A DNA stretch of 35,919 nucleotides from a virus. The notes under the pieces were generated by a model. That model searched no databases. It had not been told where the DNA came from and was given only the letters and a program-made list of their open reading frames with translations. How positions within the stretch are numbered: the first letter of the stretch is position 1; every line of letters starts with the position of its first letter. Both the position numbers and the translations under genes were made by a program. Positions 4,522 to 11,386 of the stretch are shown piece after piece. The stretch spans positions 1-35,919 of IMG/VR virus record IMGVR_UViG_3300042906_000160, one strand, 5' to 3'.

Positions 4522-5482
4522 CCTAGAGAGAGGCGCTACAGCTTTAGACGAGGCTAGACGCAAACGAGCAAGCATGATGTTGCCTAAGGTTGACTTTGAA
4601 GGCTTTATGAAAGCTAGGGAAGAAGACAAGGCCAATGTTAAGTCAGCAAGCCAGTATCAGTCAGAGGTTATAGACTACTTTTACAAAGACGAGCAGATGC
4701 AAGGCGTTAAACTTCCGTGGGAAAAGACATTTGACCAATTTAGGTTGCGTTTAGGTGAGGTAAGTCTGTGGTCGGGTATTAACGGCCATGGTAAAAGTCA
4801 GCTAGTGGGACAAGTAATCAACTCTATCGTGCAACAGGATTTTAAGGTATGCGTAGCGTCTTTTGAGATGCACCCATACTCAACCCTACAGCGAATGACT
4901 AGACAGGCCACAGGGACAGAAAAGCCTACCGAAAAGTTTATCGGCGAATACTTTACATTCCTAGACAACAGGCTGTATATGTATGACCAGCAAGGGACTG
5001 TAAACGGTGAGCGTGTAATTGCTGTTTTATATTATGTGGCTGAAACGCTAGGTGTGCAGCATTTTGTGATTGACAGCTTAATGAAGTGCGGTGTAAGGTC
5101 TGATGACATGAACGCTCAAAAGGAGTTCTTGGATAAGCTATGTGCAGCGGCTAGGGATTTGAATGTCCATGTGCATTTGATTGCTCACAGCCGCAAAGGT
5201 GAGGATGAGTTTAGCCCACCTAACAAGATGGATGTGGCTGGCTCTGCAGACATTACTAACCAGGTAGACAATGTAATGACTGTTTGGCGTAACAAGAAAA
5301 AAGAAAAGTTAATTCGTAGTGGCAAGGCGAAAGAGGAAGAGTTAAACGCACCTGATTGCTTGTTGATATGTGATAAGCAGCGTCATGGTGAGTGGGAGGG
5401 CGAAATTGCATTGTGGTTTGATGCACCGTCTATGCGATACAAGGGAAGCCAACACGAAAAAGTGTGGCAATTAAAATTTTAG
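4514..5482 (+). CDS. DnaB/T7 gp4-type replicative helicase
   Basis: This is a RecA-fold hexameric helicase of 322 residues. Walker A is G88-I-N-G-H-G-K94-S95; Walker B ends at D187 in HFVIDSLM. A downstream HLIAHSRK segment is the DnaB motif near 'IAQLSR', and D-V-A-G-S-A-D-I-T-N-Q-V-D-N is typical of the family. There is no N-terminal primase domain, consistent with a separate CHC2 gene. I choose ATG 4514, with AGAGGCGG 6 bases upstream; a TTG at 4508 is possible. It overlaps the previous gene by 8 bases. Confidence 0.88.
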   Translation: MSNLERGATALDEARRKRASMMLPKVDFEGFMKAREEDKANVKSASQYQSEVIDYFYKDEQMQGVKLPWEKTFDQFRLRLGEVSLWSGINGHGKSQLVGQVINSIVQQDFKVCVASFEMHPYSTLQRMTRQATGTEKPTEKFIGEYFTFLDNRLYMYDQQGTVNGERVIAVLYYVAETLGVQHFVIDSLMKCGVRSDDMNAQKEFLDKLCAAARDLNVHVHLIAHSRKGEDEFSPPNKMDVAGSADITNQVDNVMTVWRNKKKEKLIRSGKAKEEELNAPDCLLICDKQRHGEWEGEIALWFDAPSMRYKGSQHEKVWQLKF

Positions 5483-5491
5483 GAGATTGAT

Positions 5492-5707
5492 ATGCCGTGT
5501 AACCAAAATTGTAACCAAGGCCGTAACTGTAATTGTAATAGAGCTAGTGACAGAGCCGTAGTAATCATAGCAACATTGATGTTGATTGCGATAACTGCGT
5601 TTGGATGGGGTGTATATAAATTAATTCATGGCACCAAAGGACAAGACTGTGCAGTAGAAGTGCAATTTAAAGACAGCAAAGCTACCTACATAGGGCAAAG
5701 TATATGA
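5492..5707 (+). CDS. Cys-rich small membrane protein (71 aa)
   Basis: The N-terminus has five cysteines in 15 residues, alternating with Asn (CNQNCNQGRNCNCN). A single membrane helix follows (about residues 22-44, VVIIATLMLIAITAFGWGVYKLI), and a short soluble tail. AGGAG lies 6 bases before ATG. The cysteines could bind a metal, but no known motif is matched. It overlaps the next gene by ATGA. Confidence 0.7.
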   Translation: MPCNQNCNQGRNCNCNRASDRAVVIIATLMLIAITAFGWGVYKLIHGTKGQDCAVEVQFKDSKATYIGQSI

Positions 5708-5934
5708 GATTTGACGAAACAGAATTCTACAAACATTTTGGCAATAATGCCGAAGAATGGAAAGTTGTAACCAATGATGGCAAGGTTTACATTGGTAAAG
5801 GTTGGAAAAAAGAATACGAAGACTCAAATTACAAGGAGGCAACGCTATATGTTGCAGAAAAGCCAACCGAAAGTCTGTCAATTGTGCGGTCAAAGTCAAA
5901 GACGGTCATTACCCCAAAATTCAAGGCTACATAA
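5704..5934 (+). CDS. Hypothetical protein (76 aa)
   Basis: The small basic protein begins MRFDETEFYKHFGNNAEEW and contains a beta-like stretch VVTNDGKVYIGKGW. It is coupled to the preceding gene by ATGA. Its last 86 bases overlap the NinB-like gene in another frame. No function recognised. Confidence 0.6.
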   Translation: MRFDETEFYKHFGNNAEEWKVVTNDGKVYIGKGWKKEYEDSNYKEATLYVAEKPTESLSIVRSKSKTVITPKFKAT

Positions 5935-6172
5935 GCTGTTTCAATTAATGGCTGAAAGCTTGAAAGGTAAAGATGGGTTACATCATCCACATCAATGGTG
6001 GAAAGTAATGGCTAAAGACCAATGGCTGGGCTACAATGAATACGCAGCACCTGATGGCCGAACAATATACGCTTTAAAGTCTACTGCTGATTTAAGCGTA
6101 GAAGAACTTAATAACTTTATGAATGAAGTTGAACGATACTGCGCTGTGCGTGGTGTTTATTTACAGGATTAA
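5849..6172 (+). CDS. NinB-like recombination protein
   Basis: The motif R-S-L-P-Q-N-S-R-L-H (residues 19-28) and the following W-W-K...A-L-K-S-T-A-D-L-S-V-E-E-L-N-N-F-M-N-E-V-E...G-V pattern match the lambda NinB/Orf family. That family works with RecA-type or annealing proteins at single-stranded DNA. A CxxC pair (C10, C13) precedes the core. At 107 residues it is shorter than lambda NinB. I start at ATG 5849, where AGGAGG lies 9 bases upstream; longer in-frame starts have no better site. It opens a lambda nin-like block. Confidence 0.75.
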   Translation: MLQKSQPKVCQLCGQSQRRSLPQNSRLHKLFQLMAESLKGKDGLHHPHQWWKVMAKDQWLGYNEYAAPDGRTIYALKSTADLSVEELNNFMNEVERYCAVRGVYLQD

Positions 6173-6174
6173 TC

Positions 6175-6666
6175 ATGGCAAACCCAAACAATTTAGAAAA
6201 AGCTCACAAACTAAAAGAAGAAAACAAAGCTTTAAATTTGGCGGTAGTGTATTTACATTTAAAAGATGAGCCATCTGTTGCAGTAAATCTTGCTATAAAA
6301 ATGAATTTAACGCCAGCTATTATTACTGAATACTGTAAACATCTTGAAGCTGAAGGCTATTTGTGGTCTGAATTTATAACAGAAGGAAGAGCTAGGTCAA
6401 AGCTGTATCACACAACAGAAAAAGATAACTTCCCATGGCCTAAGCAATGTAAAGATTTAACAAACTTAAAAAGAGCATACTTTGACGCTAATTATCCTGG
6501 AATACACCAAGCATTACGGGATGCAATTTATGAAGGTCGTATTAATCCTGATATTATAAAAACACATAAAGAGGCAGACGCTCCTCATTGGGAAATACCT
6601 AAGAAAAACAATTCAAAATATACAGCAAACTTTCAATCAAGCTTAAGTGGGGAATACAGTGCCTAA
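6175..6666 (+). CDS. Hypothetical protein, possible winged helix
   Basis: The N-terminal 75 residues (NLAIKMNLTPAIITEYCKHLEAEGYL, then LYHTT) read like a winged helix-turn-helix in which residues about 44-60 would be the recognition region. The C-terminal part is rich in Lys, Asn and His with no known motif. It lies between NinB-like and YbcO-like genes. A DNA-binding role is plausible but unproven. Confidence 0.6.
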   Translation: MANPNNLEKAHKLKEENKALNLAVVYLHLKDEPSVAVNLAIKMNLTPAIITEYCKHLEAEGYLWSEFITEGRARSKLYHTTEKDNFPWPKQCKDLTNLKRAYFDANYPGIHQALRDAIYEGRINPDIIKTHKEADAPHWEIPKKNNSKYTANFQSSLSGEYSA

Positions 6667-6952
6667 TTACAGAAACAAGAAGCTGCTGGAGCTATGCCGT
6701 GAAATACCTTGTCAATCATGTGGCGCTATGGATGGCACAGTATGTGCAGCACACTCCAATCAACTGCGTGACGGTAAAGGCACAGGAATTAAGGCCAGCG
6801 ATGCTATGGTTGCCGCTATGTGCAGTAGATGTCATTTTGAGCTAGATAACGGTATGGCGTTAAATAAGCAAGACCGTAAGGATATGTGGGATTTGGCTCA
6901 TAGGATGACTATGCAATACTTTATTGAGCATGATATGCTGGTGGTCAAATGA
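6659..6952 (+). CDS. YbcO/DUF1364 HNH-like nuclease
   Basis: C18-x2-C21, H32 and C55-x2-C58-H59 form the zinc-binding pattern of DUF1364/YbcO, an HNH-type putative nuclease. The conserved A-A-H-S-N-Q-L-R-D-G-K-G-T-G-I-K-A-S-D motif sits between them. It begins at GTG 6659, 5 bases after a GGGGA site; GTG 6647 is an in-frame alternative. It overlaps the previous gene by 8 bases and the rusA gene by ATGA. The order ybcO-rusA-Q is as in the DLP12 prophage of E. coli. Confidence 0.8.
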   Translation: MPNYRNKKLLELCREIPCQSCGAMDGTVCAAHSNQLRDGKGTGIKASDAMVAAMCSRCHFELDNGMALNKQDRKDMWDLAHRMTMQYFIEHDMLVVK

Positions 6953-7332
6953 TTAAACTGACACTGCCATGGCCGCCTAGCACCAACCACTCGCACCACT
7001 ACGGAGGCAAGCGCAAGTTTTTAAGCAAGCCTACACAAAAGTTTAGAGAGGCTGTGCAAGACATAGTTGTAGACGCTAAGGCTAAGATAGATGGAAGGCT
7101 GGCTGTGTTCTATGCTTTTTACCCACCAGACCGCAGACGCAGGGATATAGCTAACTACGAAAAGCAAGCTACAGACGCATTACAAGCTGCTGGGGTATTC
7201 TTAGACGATGAGCAGATAGACTTTATATGGCTAGTGCGTAGGCACATTGTCAAGGAAGGTATGTGTAAGGTTGTCATTGTGCCATATACCGAGGTACACC
7301 AAATGCTAGAAAAATACGAGGATTACATTTAA
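6949..7332 (+). CDS. rusA: RusA-type Holliday junction resolvase
   Basis: The N-terminal LPWPPSTNH and the core D-R-R-R-R-D-I-A-N-Y (61-70), T-D-A-L-Q-A-A-G-V-F-L-D-D-E-Q-I (75-90) are the RusA signature. The acidic residues in these motifs supply the metal site. RusA cuts four-way junctions made by phage recombination, which here pairs with ERF and NinB. Length (127) is normal for the family. Its stop overlaps the next start. Confidence 0.92.
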   Translation: MIKLTLPWPPSTNHSHHYGGKRKFLSKPTQKFREAVQDIVVDAKAKIDGRLAVFYAFYPPDRRRRDIANYEKQATDALQAAGVFLDDEQIDFIWLVRRHIVKEGMCKVVIVPYTEVHQMLEKYEDYI

Positions 7333-7658
7333 TGGAACTAGGTCGAGTAATATATTATTTAGATATGTGGCGTGAGTACATGAAATCAGATAACAACAAG
7401 CTAGGCTACAAGTCTAGATCATCTGGCTTTCATACAGGTGGTGTACATTCGTTTGATGACATAGCTGACGAGGTAGACAACCACAGCGTAAGAGTTGTGG
7501 ATAAGGTGATAGACGATTTGCCAGCCTTTCAGCGCAATGCTATCTATGTGATTTACCTGGGCCAAAAGACTATGATGGACATGAAGGTGCTAGACCGCTA
7601 TTACGACAATGCAATGGCCATGTTGCAGCAAAAACTGACAGAAAAAAACCTATATTAA
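7332..7658 (+). CDS. Q-like late transcription regulator
   Basis: The protein has the pattern of small phage antitermination/Q-type or sigma region 4-like regulators: a Trp-containing N-terminal helix (YYLDMWREYMKSDNNKLGYKS), an S-S-G-F-H-T-G-G segment, and a C-terminal region (VDKVIDDLPAFQRNAIYVIYLG) like the sigma-4 helix 'LP...R.AI...YLG'. It is the last gene before a strong promoter and a prompt terminator, where Q genes of lambdoid phages lie. The position supports the call as much as the sequence does. Confidence 0.65.
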   Translation: MELGRVIYYLDMWREYMKSDNNKLGYKSRSSGFHTGGVHSFDDIADEVDNHSVRVVDKVIDDLPAFQRNAIYVIYLGQKTMMDMKVLDRYYDNAMAMLQQKLTEKNLY

Positions 7659-7665
7659 ATACTAC

Positions 7666-7694
7666 TTGACAAACAAGCCATTTTGTGGTAATAT
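7666..7694 (+). promoter_or_regulatory. Late promoter (pR'-like)
   Basis: TTGACA (7666-7671) and TAATAT (7689-7694) are 17 bases apart, with an extended -10 TGG. Start would be near 7701. It faces the late operon. Confidence 0.85.
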
Positions 7695-7700
7695 ACGCCT

Positions 7701-7795
7701 GCTGGTATAGTTGCGTCTATATGATTCATATACCAAGCTTTAGCCTAATCTTCGTTGGGTTCGGACTCTCCTAAAAGCTGAGTCCATTTTTTTTG
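7701..7795 (+). ncRNA. Predicted short leader RNA of the late promoter
   Basis: Transcripts from 7666-7694 that stop at the terminator would be about 90 bases, like the lambda 6S RNA. The leader includes TGGTATA/TATACCA arms (7702-7734) and AGCTTTAG (7736-7743), which can pair, with one bulge, with the terminator loop CTAAAAGCT (7771-7779). This offers a possible anti-terminator fold. The boundaries are estimates. Confidence 0.5.
7763..7794 (+). terminator. Intrinsic terminator after late promoter (tR'-like)
   Basis: GGACTC (7763-7768) and GAGTCC (7780-7785) enclose an 11-base loop and are followed by A and eight T (7787-7794). Placed before any late gene, it would stop transcription unless a regulator such as the Q-like protein lets polymerase through. 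Confidence 0.85.
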
Positions 7796-7860
7796 GGTGA
7801 AATTAATATACATACTACTGGTATTGGTTGAAAGTAGCCCATCTATTCAAGGATAACTAT

Positions 7861-8019
7861 ATGCCATATACATCATCACAGCACAGACTGTTTCAAGCTG
7901 CTGCTCATGATCCGTCTATTGCAAAGCGTGTAGGTATTCCACAAGACAAGGCAGCTATGATGGCTTCAGAAGGCGTAAAGAAAGACCCTAAGAAGTTAGC
8001 GGCTGCATTAATGAAGTAA
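7861..8019 (+). CDS. Hypothetical late protein (52 aa)
   Basis: The start MPYTSSQHRLFQAAAHDP is preceded by AAGGAT. The basic, Ala-rich product continues with SIAKRVGIPQDKAAMMASEG and a Lys-rich tail. Similar small Ser-x-x-Q-x-R-L-F proteins are frequent near phage terminase genes, but I know of no function. An upstream in-frame TTG at 7828 is less likely because it has no ribosome-binding site. Confidence 0.65.
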   Translation: MPYTSSQHRLFQAAAHDPSIAKRVGIPQDKAAMMASEGVKKDPKKLAAALMK

Positions 8020-8035
8020 CTTAACAATTATGGGG

Positions 8036-8053
8036 CATAAGACCACTCTTATG
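8036..8053 (+). promoter_or_regulatory. Hairpin upstream of ParB-methyltransferase start
   Basis: CATAAGA-CCAC-TCTTATG is a perfect 7-base stem ending 7 bases before ATG 8061. It occupies the place where a Shine-Dalgarno would lie, and none is visible there. The nearest G-run (GGGG, 8032-8035) is brought near the start if the hairpin forms. Confidence 0.5.
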
Positions 8054-8060
8054 TACATAT

Positions 8061-9272
8061 ATGGATCAACAAATAGAATATATAGAAGTCAGCAAACTAA
8101 TTCCGTACGCTAACAACGCTAGAACGCATGATGACAACCAGGTTACTCAAATTGCATCTAGTATTCGTGAGTTTGGTTTTAACAATCCCATTTTAATTGA
8201 TGATAATTACGGGATTATTGCTGGCCATGGTCGCTTAATGGCTGCTAAAAAGCTAGGGCTATTAGAAGCGCCAACTATAAAGTTATCCCATTTAAGTGAT
8301 GCCCAGCGTAAAGCATACATACTTGCGGATAACCGTATAGCTATGAATAGTGGCTGGGATAATGAATTGCTTGCGTTAGAGCTAAAAGAACTAGACGATG
8401 ACATAGACTTGTCGTTGCTAGGCTTTGACGCTGATGAGCTAAATGCGTTGCTAAACCCTGTAGAGCTAACAGATGGCTTAACAGATGAAGATGCTGTGCC
8501 TGAAGTGCCTGATGAGCCTGTTACTAAGCTAGGGGATATATACCAGTTAGGCAACCATCGTTTAATGTGTGGTGATAGCACTAGCATTGATGCGTTTGAT
8601 AAGTTAATGGACGGCCAAAAAGCTGACATGATATTTACTGACCCACCTTACGGCATGAGCTATGGTGGCGGTAGAGCAGGTGCAATTGGTAGCAATGATG
8701 GAACAGTTAAAAAATTTGGTGTAATTAAAGGCGATGATAAAATTGGTGACGATTTAATACAGCTAATAAGAGATGCGTTGTTATCTGCTGTAACCACAAG
8801 TAAATCAGGTTCATCTGTTTATGTATGTTTTCCTTGGCGAACTTACAGCGAATTTGAAACAGCTATGCTTGAATGCGGATTAAAAGCATCTGCTTGTATT
8901 GTATGGGATAAAAAGTCTATTGGTTTAGGTCTATCTAATTACAGACCACAACATGAATTTATATTTTATTGTAAGGGTGGCGCTTGGTACGGTGATAAGG
9001 CGCAATCTGATGTATGGTATATGAGTAGAGGTGCTACTGGCCAATATGTACATCCAACACAAAAGCCCGTTGAGCTAATAGAAAAAGCTATAAATAATAG
9101 TAGTAAAGCAGGCGATATAATTATTGATTGCTTTGGTGGTTCAGGTTCTACTATGATTGCGTCTGAAAAACTAGGCAGGTATTCACGCTTGATGGAACTA
9201 GACCCTAAATACTGTGATGTTATAGTAAAGCGTTGGGAAGAGTTTACAGGTAAGAAAGCGGTGCTACTATGA
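8061..9272 (+). CDS. ParB-like/adenine or cytosine-N4 DNA methyltransferase fusion
   Basis: Residues 1-110 form a ParB/Srx-like domain (VSKLIPYANNARTH; IAGHGRLMAAKKLG at 53-66). Residues about 155-403 form an amino-methyltransferase with catalytic D194-P-P-Y197 and, much later, the SAM-binding F358-G-G-S-G-S363. That motif order is the beta class. The protein should methylate adenine or cytosine N4 in phage DNA, likely as protection against host restriction. The ParB part may bind or cut nucleotide-rich targets. No matching endonuclease is nearby. It precedes terminase, and overlaps the next gene by ATGA. Confidence 0.9.
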   Translation: MDQQIEYIEVSKLIPYANNARTHDDNQVTQIASSIREFGFNNPILIDDNYGIIAGHGRLMAAKKLGLLEAPTIKLSHLSDAQRKAYILADNRIAMNSGWDNELLALELKELDDDIDLSLLGFDADELNALLNPVELTDGLTDEDAVPEVPDEPVTKLGDIYQLGNHRLMCGDSTSIDAFDKLMDGQKADMIFTDPPYGMSYGGGRAGAIGSNDGTVKKFGVIKGDDKIGDDLIQLIRDALLSAVTTSKSGSSVYVCFPWRTYSEFETAMLECGLKASACIVWDKKSIGLGLSNYRPQHEFIFYCKGGAWYGDKAQSDVWYMSRGATGQYVHPTQKPVELIEKAINNSSKAGDIIIDCFGGSGSTMIASEKLGRYSRLMELDPKYCDVIVKRWEEFTGKKAVLL

Positions 9273-9463
9273 TATTCAAACGCTGGACTATACGATATAA
9301 GCATGACAAATCACCAATAGACGGTGGTGCTTATGTGCATAAAGATGCGGCTATAAAGGCTTTAGACGCTATGGCTAACAAAGATAAGCTAGAAGTGGCC
9401 CTAATAGCTATTATGAGCGTAGAGCTTGCAGAGCATTTAGCTGGCAATCTTTCGGAGTTATAA
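9269..9463 (+). CDS. Hypothetical protein (64 aa)
   Basis: The product (MIFKRWTIRYKHDKSPIDGGAYV) is small with an Ala/Leu-rich C-terminal half (ALIAIMSVELAEHLAGNLSEL) that looks like an amphipathic helix rather than a membrane segment. It is coupled by ATGA to the methyltransferase gene and lies just before the small terminase gene. Function unknown. Confidence 0.65.
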   Translation: MIFKRWTIRYKHDKSPIDGGAYVHKDAAIKALDAMANKDKLEVALIAIMSVELAEHLAGNLSEL

Positions 9464-9465
9464 AG

Positions 9466-9783
9466 ATGGCTCAAGGAAAAGAACATAAACCTACAGAGGA
9501 AAGCAAGAAGGTTGCTCGTACCTTATCTGCTGTGGGTATTACATACGAGGACATAGCCAATAAGCTAGATATAAGCTCTGATACGCTTGTTAAGTATTAT
9601 AAGAAAGAATTAGATGCTGGCCGTGTAGATGCTAACGCCTCTATTGGGCAGACATTGTTTCAACAAGCTAAAGACGGTAACACTAGCGCTGCAATCTTTT
9701 GGTTAAAGACAAGGGCTGGCTGGAAAGAAACGCAAGTAAACGAACACGCTGGTAGTGTTGCAATATACGCATGGGAAGAATAG
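9466..9783 (+). CDS. terS: Terminase small subunit
   Basis: This is a 105-residue DNA-binding protein. An N-terminal helix-turn-helix (about residues 23-45: VGITYEDIANKLDISSDTLVKYY) is followed by a helical oligomerisation part, ending with the typical F-W-L-K-T-R-A-G-W-K-E-T. Small terminases recognise the packaging site and hand DNA to the large subunit. GGAG lies 8 bases before ATG. It overlaps terL by 13 bases. Confidence 0.82.
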   Translation: MAQGKEHKPTEESKKVARTLSAVGITYEDIANKLDISSDTLVKYYKKELDAGRVDANASIGQTLFQQAKDGNTSAAIFWLKTRAGWKETQVNEHAGSVAIYAWEE

Positions 9784-11099
9784 TAATACCCTATAAGCCT
9801 CGTCAAGCGTTTATGCCTTTGCATAATAGCAATAGGCGCTGGAAGGTAATAGTTGCCCACCGTAGGGCAGGTAAGACAGTAGCTTGTGTCAATCAGCTGA
9901 TCAAAGAAGCTGTAATGACTAAGCGTAATGACTTTCGTGCAGCATACATAGCGCCATTCTACAAGCAAGCTAAGTCTGTAGCATGGGATTACTTTAAATA
10001 CTTTACTAGGGTAATTGATGGCATCGTCATTAATGAGTCAGAGCTACGCATTGATTTTAAGAACGGTGCAAGGATTCAGCTATTTGGTGCTGATAATGCT
10101 GACAGCCTTCGCGGTCTTTACCTTGATAGCATTGTGTGTGACGAGTATGGGGATTGGCGCGCTAATGTATTCCAGTACATCATCCGTCCTGCATTGGCTG
10201 ATAGACAAGGTAAAGCGGTCATAATCGGAACGCCTAAGGGCAGAAACGCCTTTTGGCAGACATACGATAGAGCTATACACTCCGATGATTGGCTGGCTTT
10301 AAAAATAACAGTTAGTGATTCAGGCATACTACCGCAATCAGAGATTGACTCATTAAAGCAAGAGTTATCTGAAGACGCATGGCGTCAAGAGATGGAATGT
10401 GACTTTGATGCTGCATTGCCTGGTGCTATATGGGGTCGTGAGTTATACCAAGCAGAGCAAGATGGTAGAGTAACTGGCGTAGAGTATGATGAGTTTGCCC
10501 CTGTGTTTACTGCATGGGATTTAGGTTACTCTGATGACACTGCTGTGTTCTTCTATCAAGTAGTGCAAGGTGAGGTTCACTTCATTGACTACTACGCTGC
10601 TAGTGGCAAGTCTATTGACCATTACGCTGCACACATACTAAGCAAGCCTTATAAATACAAGACGCACTTCTTACCACACGATGCTAGAGCTAAGACCTTA
10701 GCCTCTGGTGGTAAATCAGTCATTGAGATGTTGGCCGAACACTTGAGCATAACTAAGATGGCAATCACACCTAGTCTATCACTACATGATGGCATACAGG
10801 CGGTAAGACAAATGATGCCTAAAGCATGGTTTGATAAAGAGCGTTGTTATGATGGCCTAGAGGCTCTCAAACAGTATCAGCGTGAGTGGGATGATGACAA
10901 GAAAATGTTTAGGGATAAACCTAGGCACGATTGGACATCTCATGCGGCAGATGCTATGCGTTATGCTGCTATCAACTGGCGTGAAGAACACAAGCCTGTG
11001 ATAGAAGACAAACCAATTAGAGGCATTATGGTCGGACAGACCGATGTCACACTCAATGAACTATGGGCCACACAGCCTAAACAACCTAAAAGGATTTAA
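9771..11099 (+). CDS. terL: Terminase large subunit
   Basis: A 442-residue packaging ATPase and nuclease. Walker A is H30-R-R-A-G-K-T36, Walker B is I-V-C-D124-E125-Y-G-D, followed by the coupling region with I-I-G-T-P-K-G (151-157). The RNase H-like nuclease begins at A-W-D250-L-G with further Asp at 255-256, and a late H-A-A-D-A-M-R-Y holds another metal ligand. The length is usual for the family. No clear ribosome-binding site is seen, so translation is likely coupled to terS. Confidence 0.95.
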   Translation: MGRIVIPYKPRQAFMPLHNSNRRWKVIVAHRRAGKTVACVNQLIKEAVMTKRNDFRAAYIAPFYKQAKSVAWDYFKYFTRVIDGIVINESELRIDFKNGARIQLFGADNADSLRGLYLDSIVCDEYGDWRANVFQYIIRPALADRQGKAVIIGTPKGRNAFWQTYDRAIHSDDWLALKITVSDSGILPQSEIDSLKQELSEDAWRQEMECDFDAALPGAIWGRELYQAEQDGRVTGVEYDEFAPVFTAWDLGYSDDTAVFFYQVVQGEVHFIDYYAASGKSIDHYAAHILSKPYKYKTHFLPHDARAKTLASGGKSVIEMLAEHLSITKMAITPSLSLHDGIQAVRQMMPKAWFDKERCYDGLEALKQYQREWDDDKKMFRDKPRHDWTSHAADAMRYAAINWREEHKPVIEDKPIRGIMVGQTDVTLNELWATQPKQPKRI

Positions 11100-11101
11100 C
11101 T

Positions 11102-11377
11102 ATGAGCGGTATTGCTAATTATGTTGGTGGTTACAAACAAATCACTGCAACAGGTAATGTATCACCTATCGGCTGCAAGCTATTGGGTATCTTAGTATCA
11201 GCGTCATCAAGCGGTACAGTAACCATCTACGACTCAGCTACGACTACAACATCTACTAAAGTAGTAGACACAGTAACATTGACTGCTGGCACATGGTTGC
11301 CTATGCCTATTGGCTTTGCATCAGGCGTATACATCGTTGTTGGTGGCACACTAAGCGCAACTGTAGTTTACGCATAA
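11102..11377 (+). CDS. Probable virion decoration protein (91 aa)
   Basis: A beta-rich, Thr/Ser/Gly-rich small protein (TIYDSATTTTSTKVVDTVTL) with the character of head decoration or fibre-associated domains. It resembles in composition, though not clearly in sequence, the 20906 product. It starts 3 bases after terL. A precise role cannot be assigned. Confidence 0.6.
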   Translation: MSGIANYVGGYKQITATGNVSPIGCKLLGILVSASSSGTVTIYDSATTTTSTKVVDTVTLTAGTWLPMPIGFASGVYIVVGGTLSATVVYA

Positions 11378-11386
11378 GGATAACTC

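Noticed and set aside
7721-7774. 17-codon ORF whose stop lies in the terminator loop (attenuator peptide)
   Set aside because: It has no ribosome-binding site and no run of regulatory codons. The promoter-terminator pair is explained by Q-type control.
7700-7790. tRNA-like GGGTTCGGACTC in the late leader
   Set aside because: The string resembles a T-arm, but there is no acceptor stem or anticodon arm around it. The same bases form the terminator stem.
8207-9304. Minus-strand ORFs opposite the ParB-methyltransferase
   Set aside because: They are Ser/Pro-rich shadows of the real gene, without ribosome-binding sites.
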